Shown: in pieces, positions 49,601-57,509 of the stretch
How positions within the stretch are numbered: the stretch's first letter is position 1
How the letters are laid out: the number at the start of each line of letters is the position of its first letter
NCBI GenBank assembly: GCA_934254815.1
Contig: CAKQME010000004.1
Span: 62,001 to 126,000 of the forward strand
DNA: 64,000 nt
Direction of reading: 5' to 3'
Source of the DNA: an uncultured Clostridia bacterium
GTDB taxonomy: Bacteria > Bacillota > Clostridia > Christensenellales > Borkfalkiaceae
Translations under genes and position numbers: made by a program
Notes under the pieces: generated by a model
Told to the model about the DNA's origin: nothing
Seen by the model: the letters and a program-made list of their open reading frames with translations, nothing else
Database searches by the model: none

Positions 49601-51045
49601 CGTTCAAAGGTAACGAAAAACTTGTATCCGTAGTTCTCGGCGGCGGAATAACGGCTATTCCGGCGCGCGCGTTCGAGGGTTGTTCGGCTCTGGAAGAAAA
49701 CGGACTTAATTCGCTTGTCACTTCTATCGGCACTTACGCATACGTCGGCGCGCCCGATACTTCGCTCGATCTTTCGTCCGTAAAGACGATAGGCGATTAC
49801 GCTTTCGCTTACGGAAAACTCGAAAAAGTCAAGTTCGGCAATGAAGTGACCGTCGGCGCAGGCGCGTTTGTCGGCAACTATAAACTTGCCGCGATTGAAA
49901 ACGCAGACGGAATATCTTCGATAGACAAATATGCGTTTGCAGAAACTGCGATAGAAAAAATCAGCCTTGCAAACGTCGTTTCGATAGGCGACTTCGCGTT
50001 TGAAAACAGCGAACTTGCCGAAGTTAAATTCGGTGATAAACTCACCGAGCTTGGCGAAAACCCGTTCGCAGGTACGGACATTGCGACCTTCGGCAAATTG
50101 ACCGACGTAATGTATAACGGCAAAAAGGTAGGAGAAAAACTTCTCGAAACCTACGATATAAGCGAAACCGTAAAGGTTATCGACGGAGTTCTCTATTCCG
50201 GGATATCCACGGGTCTCGAACTCGTAAGCTATCCTAAATATAAAGAGGGCGGTTACTATAACGTAGAAGAGGGAACTGTAAGAATTTCTGCCAGAGCGTT
50301 CGAGGGCAGTCGCATAGCAAGCGTTTCTCTTCCGACTACGCTTCTCGCGATAGGTGATAAGGCGTTCTTCGGAGCGGATAAACTCTCGACGGTTATCTTC
50401 AAAGGCTATAATGCGCCGATACTCGAAGAAGAATACGACGCGGATTACGCTAACGTGGAAAACGTACCTTACGGCAAACGTTACGGCGGCTTGGGTATTA
50501 ACGATTACTATATGTGGAATGTAGTTTCGGGAATTTCCAACTACTATTACGGCGCGACGTTCGTCAATTATATCGGCAAGATCGAAAACGATATGACGAT
50601 GGTTAAGCCCGCCAACGGTAAAGGCTATGATACTTTGATGTTCTCGTTGTATTTCGGCAGAATAACCGAGGGCAGCAACGCTTTGACTTCGGACACTATC
50701 GAAGTAATAGGTCTTATCGGCGCGCTTCCGTCAAATCTTACTCTTGCGGACGAAGCTCAGGTGGTTCGCGCGAGAACGGCGTATAACGCGCTCGCACTCG
50801 AACAACAGGCTCTCGTTTCCAACTATTCGAACTTGCAGAACGCCGAGAACATTATTAAATATCTTAAACAGAGACAGAGTTCTTCCGATTCGTCGGATAC
50901 AGGCTCCGAAACGACCTCCGAAGAGAGTTCGAACAGCAACAAAAACGGTTGCGGCGGTTGCGGAAACGCTATCGGCGGAGTAGGCGCGGCGGCAATACTC
51001 GGTATAGTCGGAATAGGCGCGTATCTCGCAAAAAAGAAAAAATAA
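43657..51045 (+). CDS. Giant subtilisin-like (S8) surface protease with leucine-rich repeats
   Basis: 2462 residues. Signal peptide to about 30; an inhibitor-I9-like propeptide region to about 200; S8 catalytic domain with Asp222 (AVLDTGLDYTHS), His296 (SEHGTHVAGI) and Ser622 (SGTSMASPNLAG). A PA domain (IVLVKRGQTTFEDKI) is inserted between His and Ser at about 470-575, as in lactocepin and C5a-peptidase types. An Fn3-like region (about 690-860), two Big2-like Ig modules (about 1190-1270 and 1318-1395) and LRR_5 repeats (about 1400-2240) follow. The end has a helical linker (ARTAYNALALEQQALVSNY), a Ser-rich spacer, CGGCGNAIGG, one TM helix and KKKK. Predicted anchored outside by the C-terminal helix, degrading extracellular proteins. 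All catalytic residues are intact. 28 nt to the next gene. Confidence 0.92.
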   Translation: MKIKTLKNKRIALKGLSLLMAASLSLTLFADSGKSAISGEAKQTQLADITKIGAAVDNDITQYLDGNVAYKLPDGVNDNQKISVIVSMNVDSVLDAYEYSGSSLAVSDYILTRDAANAINKIEKQRKTLLRKLSASGLRYSVGEKYNTVLSGFEIEIAAKDFSTVGKLIGDSSELIIGDEYERAVTEVVTNEVDVYDTGIFDSSSLEPLGYQGDGVVVAVLDTGLDYTHSAFSVNNFTSKDKRFTLASVSDRVSQTRAAAFTSGLTGEDVYLNEKVPYAYDYADKDSDVLPINSEHGTHVAGIIAGKDDTITGVAPNAQLAIMKVFSDAQQGAKTSWILAAVEDCVVLGVDVINMSLGSSCGFTREVDKQNVEAAYDKVKAAGISLITAASNDYNATMGSEKNGNNGRTTNPDSGTVGSPSTYDAAVSVASVDGVKTPYLLYGNDIIYFNESTNSAAKKKDFVGEVLKMVGDVDSYDFEYVTIPGIGRSSDYAQDKSYYAGKIVLVKRGQTTFEDKIRVALKEKGAAGVIIYNNVSGTISMSVGADVGAACSISQDEGEKLAAHATGTIRISKSQKAGPFMSDFSSWGPTSDLRIKPEITAHGGEILSAIPGQDYDRLSGTSMASPNLAGATALIRQYVKADANAERFGLAGFKKESTEYNIRVTALVNQLMMSTADIVMNKNGLPYAVRKQGAGLVNLLNSVTSASFITTYDRDTNEAMDKSKLELKDDKDRTGVYTATFDINNVSGSSVTYDLSTIIQTEGVSETYTSHGDTVVTQEGYLLSGTSFEVKNVENGSKNGTSVSIAANSVAKVTVEIRLSAEDKAYLERSFKYGMYVEGFIRFKATAGTTVNLNLPLLTFYGDWTEAPIFDEEYYDTNVDEVNAGLDDKDKLMADAYATRVIGGLYSDYIMTMGVYPFTQNPSAGKIAANKDKIAMSLPTSLDDDEGSSITKIRSISAGLLRNVGTATVSITEDATGREVFNKVIRNQRKSLHSGSSIYGSSMDIEFNALEKNLKNNTKYTVTVKTYIDYGDNAEQKNARNTFEFPLYIDFQAPTVTGVTFRSEYDKTTKKTKLFADFDIYDNHYAMAVQVGQIVAAEPGSRYTYAMNSFSKYLTPVYSSYNSTSKVSIEITDYVEEIKKSMGPKFDEEGNYTVETNNDSFVVTCYDYAFNSASYQIRLPDEILAMNFSEEEISLDLNETLRVSEILSIYPGESWIETLDYEIGDNDIASIVNGTIIAKKKGTTTLTAKGKDADGKPVQAQCVITVTGEDKGYSIPSVNKFTVTGYETLKAYYNVSSNEREIGETGNKRAFGNEKTLSMFPSESVKLEYTLDSYFEGRTKVLFESGDPKVADITADGKITANEKGETTVFATVYFDDEMTFYSDQINITVKDPFTANSIYLMNYRGLGGTVEIPADRGITTIYAYAFSGYEYVDKDLSAGDVIDEEDPYYIKQQYIGEDTITKVIIPEGVVEIQSYAFAGLTALKEVVLPSTLTRIGTYAFYKCEKLTQINLENVKFINERAFSDCAIKNITLSKINAIGNYSFANNKLDKAVLPESSQSLGIGAFSNNTSLKTVTFDAPKIKIGSNVFEGCTSLTSMTINAAVISSNAFKGCSALSDVTLGKDVAIIGEYAFAGTKVAQFKLASGSIFTAENNGKNLLNKNKELVLVAPNYNSFTLNTGATAILKGAVSGNAGIKTVVAPEVKAVGDYAFAGCTQLTSISFGKLTSVGDYAFRGTALATAPDLTEVKYIGKGSFAKTKITEVNIGSGTTIGDYAFSNITELKKVTLGDNVTVGRSAFESDVDFSQTYENLVAYYQKLGSSVNPDRVFAAAYKSYEYNVTDENDNIVEKSYYFRYDIDGKSASTLTEVIIGKGANIGNYAFAGNILLTKVELGGGANVGDYAFYNDVALTEIDLSQTESVGAYAFSGTEVQEYKRENNEYSYAYNKIYADGEVKTLGLKTTVYAAAMENADLTNVTALGEGAFKGNEKLVSVVLGGGITAIPARAFEGCSALEENGLNSLVTSIGTYAYVGAPDTSLDLSSVKTIGDYAFAYGKLEKVKFGNEVTVGAGAFVGNYKLAAIENADGISSIDKYAFAETAIEKISLANVVSIGDFAFENSELAEVKFGDKLTELGENPFAGTDIATFGKLTDVMYNGKKVGEKLLETYDISETVKVIDGVLYSGISTGLELVSYPKYKEGGYYNVEEGTVRISARAFEGSRIASVSLPTTLLAIGDKAFFGADKLSTVIFKGYNAPILEEEYDADYANVENVPYGKRYGGLGINDYYMWNVVSGISNYYYGATFVNYIGKIENDMTMVKPANGKGYDTLMFSLYFGRITEGSNALTSDTIEVIGLIGALPSNLTLADEAQVVRARTAYNALALEQQALVSNYSNLQNAENIIKYLKQRQSSSDSSDTGSETTSEESSNSNKNGCGGCGNAIGGVGAAAILGIVGIGAYLAKKKK

Positions 51046-51073
51046 TTCTGTCTTACAGAAACGGATAAAAAAT

Positions 51074-52555
51074 ATGAAAAAGAAACTCATTACAATTCTG
51101 ATATCGGCGGCGATCGTAGCTTGCCTCGCGGGGTTCGCCTCGTGCGGTAAGCTCAGCGCGCCCGACCAGGCGCATAAAAACGGAAACGTCGTAAGAATAA
51201 ATTACGATACGAACGGCGGCATAATCGGCGGCGGCGATAACGTAACGCTTTTCGATATGTTCAATCCGTATAAGTATACTGCGGACGCAAACGGCAACGT
51301 GCATATCAAGGTGCTTGACCCCGTTGACGAACGCAGAGAAAATATCGGAAAAAGCGAATCGAATAAAAATCCTTTGACGAAATCGGGGAATATTTTAGTC
51401 GGTTGGTATAAAACCCGTACGGAAAACGCCGACGGAAGTTATTCGTATTCCGATAAATGGAATTTCGAAACCGACAGCTTCGAAGTGAAACAGGATACCG
51501 CAGGCGAGGAGTTTACTCTGTACGCGCTCTGGACGGAATTTTTCGAGTTCGATTATTACCGCGTTAAACCCGACGGAAATATCGAGTTTATAAGGAAAGA
51601 TCAGCTCGGCGTTATACCGTCCGAAGTAAAAGGCACGGCAAAAGCTTATCAGGCGGGAATTTATCTTCCTGATTGGGTAGACGGGGCAATGAATTACGAG
51701 ACAAATGAATATGCTTATACATTTCCTAAAATCGAAGGTACAACTTTTTCAGCCGCTTATCTTGATAGAGAATGTAAAGAGAAAATAACGGTAGGAAATG
51801 GTGAACCGTATATTCATACTGGTTATGTCGATGAACACGGAAATGCTCAAAATAGAGTTTGCAATGTATATATAGCTTACGACAACGGCGAAAAATACAA
51901 AATAGAAACTGCAAAGCAATTTGTTAAATATGCTTCAGTTGACGGAGATTATGAAATTGCAAACGATTTGGATTTCACAGAAGTTCAGTGGCCTAAATTA
52001 TTAACAACTGGAACTTTCACCGGTAAGATATACGGAAAAGACGGGAAAAAGATAAAATTCTCGAATATTTCGGCAAAAATCACTATAAGCGGCGATTATG
52101 CAGGACTCTTTGGCAGAATAGCGGAAAACGCAGTTATTCATAAAATAGATTTTGATAATGTGACTGTGGATTTTGTCTCTGGTGGAATCGATGCTAAATC
52201 ATTGATCGGCTCTTTCGCAGGTTATATCGACGAGAAAGCAAAATTGGAAGATGTTAATCTTACAAATTTTGAAATGAAAATAGGTGCCATAACTAAGAAG
52301 AGTGCAAATATCGACGGTTATAAAGTAAATCTTATCGCAAATGGAAATGTAGACGATTTGGCTTTCGTAAGTGACAATGTGGGCTTGACGATACATTGTG
52401 ACGAAGAGACCTATAAAATTTTAGAGGCAATACGCTATAAGATAAAACCCGATAATTTATTAATCGAAAACGGGAACTTAGTTTTAGCTTTCACGACTTC
52501 GGGAGAAGAAGAATCTTATAGTGAAACATATTATGTAATTCAAGAACGGAGGTAA
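51074..52555 (+). CDS. Lipoprotein with B-repeat-like and GLUG-type modules
   Basis: 493 residues. Signal peptide with FASC (Cys near 24). Residues 35-160 resemble an InlB B-repeat split by an insertion (RINYDTNGG, ILVGWYKTRTENADG, TLYALWTE). Residues about 280-400 read as GLUG/adhesin-type repeats (YEIANDLDFTEVQWP, GDYAGLFGRIAENAVIHKI), as in secreted adhesins. ATG 51074 has only a weak ribosome binding site (ACGGAT), and a 5-bp hairpin lies in the 28-nt gap after the protease. Base use changes inside the gene: up to about 51650 it is GC-balanced like its neighbours, and afterwards AT-rich (19 of 60 GC at 51841-51900 by hand count). The next gene starts 4 nt after its stop, so it is co-transcribed with oppA. 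Confidence 0.75.
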   Translation: MKKKLITILISAAIVACLAGFASCGKLSAPDQAHKNGNVVRINYDTNGGIIGGGDNVTLFDMFNPYKYTADANGNVHIKVLDPVDERRENIGKSESNKNPLTKSGNILVGWYKTRTENADGSYSYSDKWNFETDSFEVKQDTAGEEFTLYALWTEFFEFDYYRVKPDGNIEFIRKDQLGVIPSEVKGTAKAYQAGIYLPDWVDGAMNYETNEYAYTFPKIEGTTFSAAYLDRECKEKITVGNGEPYIHTGYVDEHGNAQNRVCNVYIAYDNGEKYKIETAKQFVKYASVDGDYEIANDLDFTEVQWPKLLTTGTFTGKIYGKDGKKIKFSNISAKITISGDYAGLFGRIAENAVIHKIDFDNVTVDFVSGGIDAKSLIGSFAGYIDEKAKLEDVNLTNFEMKIGAITKKSANIDGYKVNLIANGNVDDLAFVSDNVGLTIHCDEETYKILEAIRYKIKPDNLLIENGNLVLAFTTSGEEESYSETYYVIQERR

Positions 52556-52559
52556 AAAA

Positions 52560-55223
52560 ATGAAAAAGAAATCTTTTACACGTCTTTTAAGCGCGGCTGT
52601 TGCCGCAACTATGGCAGTAACTTGCTCTGCAACGCTTATTGGTTGTAAAAAGAATGACGATTCGTCAAATACCGGTAAGAAAAAAGACGCAATCGTTATC
52701 ATGACAGAAGAACTTAACGGCTTGTACAATCCTTTCTACGCTACCGCAGGTACGGATATGGACGTTGTCGGTATGACTCAGTTAAGTATGCTTACTACCG
52801 ACAGCAATGGTAAAATTGTCGCTGGCGATAATGAAGCGACTGTTGCTAAAGCTTATAAAGTTGAGCAGGATGCTAACGGAGACAGCGTTTATACGTTCGT
52901 ACTTAAAAACGGACTCAGATTCTCCGATGGCGTACCCCTTACCATTAATGACGTAATGTTCAATATGTATGAATATCTCGATCCCGTATATTCCGGGTCG
53001 TCTACGATGTATTCAGTTAAAATAAAGGGTTTAAAATCATATAGAACACAGAAATATTATTCTGACGAAAGTCAAGATGTAGAATCTGAAACTTATAAAA
53101 AGGCATTAACATATGCAAATGAGAGAATAAGACAACTTGTTTCCATATTTGAAGACAAAGGAAGAGATAAGCCTAATTCTACGACTTACAATTTGAGTAT
53201 TGAAAGAATGAAAGAGGAAATAGCAAAGTGTTCTATTACTCCAGCGTACAAAAAAGCTGTGGGTAAAACTGATGACGAAGATTGTCGTCAACAGATACTT
53301 GACGATTATGAACTTACACTTACTACTTTCAAAAAAGAACTTGAGACAGATTTTAAAACCGCAAGGTCAACAGAGTATGATTTAACGCAGCCCCCTTATA
53401 ACAAATGCGAAAACACTGATTTGAAAGAGTTATTTGAAAACGATGTGTTTAAATTTTTCCTTGCAGAGGGGTATGTCGAAATTGAGTATGGTCTTGACAA
53501 AAACAATAAAAAAGACTATTCATATATTAAGAAATTTAAAGGCTATGAAGAGTATTTAAAATCTTATACCACCGAAGAACAGGCAATAAATAAGGTTTAT
53601 ATAGATAAAGTAGAGTCTGAGCTTAATCAAATTTTGAACTATTGGGGAACGGCGAATACTATCAGAACTCAATTTATTGCAGAAGCTAAAGACGTACTTC
53701 TTCATACAGGCAATAATTCGGGTAGTCTTAAATTTCCTTATATCGAGGGTATCAGATCGTTAGGTCATGTCAGAGCCGGTTCTACCGATACTTTGGTTGA
53801 AAAAGTAACTATTGACGGTAAAGATTATAAAGTGGCAAGCGGATATAATGAAGACGGAACCGTTAAAAATAACGACGAGTATGCGGTATTGCAAATAACG
53901 ATTGATGATATCGATCCTAAAGCTATATATAACTTCGGTTTCTCGGTTGCGCCTGTTCATTATTATACGGCGGATACAGAGCATCCTAACGGCAGAGAAG
54001 TGGATATAGCAAATAATAAATACGGCGTAGAATGGGGTGATTCGACTTTCCAGAGCAAGACTATTCAGTCTCGTACACACGTTGAAATTCCTGTCGGCGC
54101 AGGACCTTATAAAGCAACTGACGAAAGTAATAGCGATAATCCGAGCGGTTCGGCTTTTATCAGTAGTAACATAGTTTACTATAAGGCTAATCACAACTTT
54201 ATGTTTGATGTAAAAACAGAGAAGTTGCAAATGAAAGTTACAAATGCTGCAAACGCAATAGACAACCTTGCAAGCGGTGAGCTTGACTATATTGTTCCGC
54301 AATTTACGAGAAGCAACTATAATCAATTGCAAGCTCTTGAAAGCAAAGGTATAGAAATAGCTGATTGTTTCCAGCTTGGTTATGGTTATATTGGTATAAA
54401 TGCCGGTAAAGTGCCTAACGTAGGTATTCGTCGTGCAATAATGTCGGCTATGCAAACAAGCCTTGCGGTAGAATTTTATGTTGAAAATACTTGTAAAACT
54501 ATCGACTGGCCTATGTCTATGGAAAGCTGGGCTTATCCTCTTGATGCTGGTGGGGCTTCTAAAAATAACGGACATGATTATACAATGTGGACTGGTATAG
54601 AAGATGCTAAAGCTAAGATAAAGAAATATGAGGAAGAAGCTAAAAAATACCAAGGTAAAATTGATAAGAATATTAAATTTACCATTGCGGGCGCGTCTAT
54701 AACCGATCACCCGACTTATGCGGTATTTAAACAAGCTGCTGAAATTCTTAACGACTGCGGTTGGAATGTAGAAGTTAAGGCTGATTCGTCTGCACTTACA
54801 AAACTCGCGACGGGATCTCTTGCTGTTTGGGCTGCAGCTTGGGGTTCTACTATCGACCCCGATATGTATCAGGTATATCATAAGAATTCCGGTGCTACTT
54901 CGGTTCTCGCTTGGGGGTATAATGCAATCAAAGCAGATACTACAACTTACGCATACGAGTGGGATATAATCAATGGCGAACTCAGTGACCTTATCGATGA
55001 GGCAAGAACAATTGACAGCAGTACCGAAACAGGTGAAAAAGCAAGGGCTGCAAAGTATGAAAAGGCAATGAGCTTGGTTCTTGATCTTGCCGTTGAAATG
55101 CCTGTTTATCAACGTGAAAACCTTTATGCATTCAACGGTAAAACAATAAAGGGGTTCAACAAGAACGTAAATAAATATACTTCGCCCCTTGAAAAAATCT
55201 GGGAACTTGAATTAGTCGGCTGA
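52560..55223 (+). CDS. oppA: Oligopeptide ABC transporter substrate-binding lipoprotein (SBP_bac_5)
   Basis: 887 residues, well above the usual 500-600. Lipobox IGC (Cys29). The SBP family-5 signature is LKNGLRFSDGVPLTINDVMF (about 115-134); later GYGYIGINAGKVPNVGIRRA and WAAAWGSTIDPDMYQVY belong to the two-lobe fold. Extra length comes mainly from a charged, helical stretch at about residues 160-395, absent from ordinary OppA proteins. GGAGG lies at the end of the preceding gene, just before ATG 52560. The whole gene is AT-rich compared with oppBCDF. It binds peptides outside the cell and delivers them to OppB/OppC. A nested inverted repeat lies between it and oppB. Confidence 0.9.
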   Translation: MKKKSFTRLLSAAVAATMAVTCSATLIGCKKNDDSSNTGKKKDAIVIMTEELNGLYNPFYATAGTDMDVVGMTQLSMLTTDSNGKIVAGDNEATVAKAYKVEQDANGDSVYTFVLKNGLRFSDGVPLTINDVMFNMYEYLDPVYSGSSTMYSVKIKGLKSYRTQKYYSDESQDVESETYKKALTYANERIRQLVSIFEDKGRDKPNSTTYNLSIERMKEEIAKCSITPAYKKAVGKTDDEDCRQQILDDYELTLTTFKKELETDFKTARSTEYDLTQPPYNKCENTDLKELFENDVFKFFLAEGYVEIEYGLDKNNKKDYSYIKKFKGYEEYLKSYTTEEQAINKVYIDKVESELNQILNYWGTANTIRTQFIAEAKDVLLHTGNNSGSLKFPYIEGIRSLGHVRAGSTDTLVEKVTIDGKDYKVASGYNEDGTVKNNDEYAVLQITIDDIDPKAIYNFGFSVAPVHYYTADTEHPNGREVDIANNKYGVEWGDSTFQSKTIQSRTHVEIPVGAGPYKATDESNSDNPSGSAFISSNIVYYKANHNFMFDVKTEKLQMKVTNAANAIDNLASGELDYIVPQFTRSNYNQLQALESKGIEIADCFQLGYGYIGINAGKVPNVGIRRAIMSAMQTSLAVEFYVENTCKTIDWPMSMESWAYPLDAGGASKNNGHDYTMWTGIEDAKAKIKKYEEEAKKYQGKIDKNIKFTIAGASITDHPTYAVFKQAAEILNDCGWNVEVKADSSALTKLATGSLAVWAAAWGSTIDPDMYQVYHKNSGATSVLAWGYNAIKADTTTYAYEWDIINGELSDLIDEARTIDSSTETGEKARAAKYEKAMSLVLDLAVEMPVYQRENLYAFNGKTIKGFNKNVNKYTSPLEKIWELELVG

Positions 55224-55237
55224 GACAAAAAATCAAT

Positions 55238-55335
55238 CGGTTATTCCGCCGTAGCTTCCTTGCAATGATAAAATCCGTGAAAAAGCGGGTAAATCATTGC
55301 AAGGCGGCAACTTGTTTTTAACGGCGGAATAATCG
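55238..55335 (+). repeat. Nested inverted repeats between oppA and oppB
   Basis: Outer arms 55238-55252 and 55321-55335 (15 bp, one G-T pair) enclose inner arms 55258-55269 and 55293-55304 (12 bp, CCTTGCAATGAT with ATCATTGCAAGG) and a small CCG/CGG pair in the innermost loop. No T-run follows the outer stem. Probably an mRNA element that protects oppA mRNA or lowers read-through into oppB; a MITE-like or small-RNA origin is also possible. Confidence 0.75.
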
Positions 55336-55399
55336 TTTAAAACAACGTCAAATCACATAACTTACAGGCGGCGGTAATCGTTGCCGAAACAGAGGAAAG

Positions 55400-56386
55400 A
55401 TGTTTAAATATATACTTAAACGAATAGGAGTGTCCATACTTATTCTTCTCGGCGTATCTATAATTTTGTATACGCTGCTTCGTTGTATGCCCACGAGTTT
55501 CGTTGAACAAAAGATACTTAACCTTTATCAGGCGGGTCAGGAAGTTCCGCAGGAATTTATCGACACGTTGAAACACGCTTACGGTCTCGATACCACGATA
55601 TGGCAGGGCTATCTCAACTGGCTCGGCAACGTATGTCAGCTTAATTTCGGTGAGAGCTTTCTCAGCCATCGCCCCGTGCTTGACGAGATTTTCAACGCCG
55701 ACAGAATAGGTACGTCCTTTATGGTCGCGGCTATCGCTACGGTCTTCGAATTTTTAATAGCTATACCTTTGGGTATAACCGCCGCTACGCATCAGTATTC
55801 CGTTCGCGATTACGTCGTAACGGTTTTCGTGCTTATCGGTATATCGTTGCCGTCGTTCTTCTTCGGGCAGTTGCTCAAAGATATTTTCGCGAATAAACTC
55901 GGTTGGTTCCCCGTTTCGGGTATGAAAACAGCGGGCGTAACTTTAACGGGCTTTGAAAAAGTGCTTGACTATTTAAAGCATATGTTCCTGCCTATTTTAA
56001 CCGTCGTTATTCTCAGTATCGGTTCGCGAATGAGAATGACGAGAACGAATATGCTCGAAGTTTTAAATTCCGACTATATTCGTACCGCGAGAGCAAAAGG
56101 TTTAAGCGAAATGAAAGTTATATATAAACATGCTTTCCGCAATACCATGATACCCGTAGTTACAAGTCTTGCGGGGCTTATTCCGTCGCTGTTTTCGGGC
56201 GCGATGATAACCGAATCGGTATTCGATCTTACCGGTATCGGAAGTTACGCTCTTAAAGCGATGACTCAGGCGGATATTCCCGTTATAATGACTTATAATA
56301 TGTTCCTTGCGTTCTTGTCGGTTGTAGGCGTTCTGCTTGCCGACCTTATGTACGCCGTGGTAGACCCGCGCGTTAAATTGGCTTAA
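55400..56386 (+). CDS. oppB: Oligopeptide ABC transporter permease
   Basis: 328 residues with six TM helices, the first at about 8-30. The EAA loop that contacts the ATPases is seen in RTARAKGLSEMKVIYKHAFR. The N-terminal MFKYILKRIGVSILILLGVS and the DTTIWQGYLNWLG segment are typical of DppB/OppB. GAGGAAAG precedes ATG 55400. 12 nt to oppC. Base composition is again that of the flanking genome, unlike oppA. Confidence 0.93.
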   Translation: MFKYILKRIGVSILILLGVSIILYTLLRCMPTSFVEQKILNLYQAGQEVPQEFIDTLKHAYGLDTTIWQGYLNWLGNVCQLNFGESFLSHRPVLDEIFNADRIGTSFMVAAIATVFEFLIAIPLGITAATHQYSVRDYVVTVFVLIGISLPSFFFGQLLKDIFANKLGWFPVSGMKTAGVTLTGFEKVLDYLKHMFLPILTVVILSIGSRMRMTRTNMLEVLNSDYIRTARAKGLSEMKVIYKHAFRNTMIPVVTSLAGLIPSLFSGAMITESVFDLTGIGSYALKAMTQADIPVIMTYNMFLAFLSVVGVLLADLMYAVVDPRVKLA

Positions 56387-56398
56387 AGGAGAGATAAA

Positions 56399-57508
56399 AT
56401 GGAAGAAAACAAAGATTTATTAAACGAAAATCTCTCCGAGAACGAAAATGAAAAAATAGCGGAAACGGTTGAAGAAGTAGAAACCGCTATCCCCGAAAAC
56501 GTAAATATCGGTGAGACCGAAGAAAAACCGCTCGATAAAAACGTAAGACTTATGAGTCCTATGCGTATGATAATGCGCAGGTTTTTCCGTTCTAAGCTCT
56601 CCGTTGCCGGTATTATAATGCTTGCCGTGCTTTTCGTGTTCAGTTGGTTAGGTCCGCTCGTGTATCATCCCTACGGACCCAACGACAGCGATATGAACGG
56701 TAATGTGGAGTATACCGAATACACCATTACTCTCGACGACGGAACGACTTTTATTCAGATGGTAGCGAAACGCAATCAGATAAACAAACTCGCCGCGCCC
56801 TCCAAAGAGCATTTGCTCGGAACGGACGAGCAGGGTATGGATATTTTCGTGCGTCTGATGTACGGCGGCAGGCTTTCGTTGTCGCTTAGCTTTATATCCG
56901 TATTTCTCGTTTCCGCGTTCGGTATTATAATGGGCGGTCTTGCGGGTTATTACGGCGGTATCGTCGATAATATCATAATGCGATTGTGCGATATACTTAT
57001 GTGTTTGCCGTCGCTGCCGTTAATGCTTATAATCGGTACTATTCTCGACGCGAACGGCGTACCGGGTAAATATTATATTTATTTGCTTATGAGTTTTCTC
57101 GCTCTGTTCTCCTGGACGGGTATGGCGAGACTTGTCCGCGGACAGATATTGTATCTCCGCGAACAGGAATATATGGTCGCGGCGGAGGCTATGGGCTATT
57201 CTGGCGCGAGAAAAATATTCAAACACCTGATACCCAACATTTTGCCGCAGATAATCGTCACGATGACCCTTTCGCTCGGCGGAATGATTTTGTCGGAATC
57301 TACGCTTTCTTACCTCGGCTTGGGCGTTCAGCCGCCTAATGCTTCATGGGGTACTATGATAGAGATTATATCCAAACGCCCCGACATACTTAAAAACAAT
57401 TTCAACGTATGGGCTCCCGCAGGTATCTGCATAGTTATCGCGGTTCTGGGCTTCAACTTTATAGGCGACGGTCTCCGCGACGCGCTCGACCCCAAACAGA
57501 GGAGATAA
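56399..57508 (+). CDS. oppC: Oligopeptide ABC transporter permease
   Basis: 369 residues. After an acidic N-terminal extension of about 55 residues comes the OppC N-terminal TM segment (SKLSVAGIIMLAVLFVFSWL) and the permease domain with its EAA loop in VAAEAMGYSGARKIFKHLIP. LLGTDEQGMDIFVRLMYGGR and the tail ALDPKQRR are family hallmarks. AAAGGAGAG before ATG 56399; overall spacing to oppD is 1 nt. Pairs with OppB to form the channel. Confidence 0.94.
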   Translation: MEENKDLLNENLSENENEKIAETVEEVETAIPENVNIGETEEKPLDKNVRLMSPMRMIMRRFFRSKLSVAGIIMLAVLFVFSWLGPLVYHPYGPNDSDMNGNVEYTEYTITLDDGTTFIQMVAKRNQINKLAAPSKEHLLGTDEQGMDIFVRLMYGGRLSLSLSFISVFLVSAFGIIMGGLAGYYGGIVDNIIMRLCDILMCLPSLPLMLIIGTILDANGVPGKYYIYLLMSFLALFSWTGMARLVRGQILYLREQEYMVAAEAMGYSGARKIFKHLIPNILPQIIVTMTLSLGGMILSESTLSYLGLGVQPPNASWGTMIEIISKRPDILKNNFNVWAPAGICIVIAVLGFNFIGDGLRDALDPKQRR

Positions 57509-57509
57509 T

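Noticed and set aside
50900..51045. LPxTG sortase signal at the protease C-terminus
   Set aside because: No LPxTG-like pentapeptide; the tail has CGGCG and a TM helix instead.
53760..55112. Minus-strand open frame of 450 codons opposite oppA
   Set aside because: oppA has clear SBP motifs; the opposite frame looks random and lacks a start site.
55238..55335. Nested repeat as a Rho-independent terminator after oppA
   Set aside because: No T-run directly after the outer stem, and oppB, its usual partner, follows; listed instead as an intra-operon structure.
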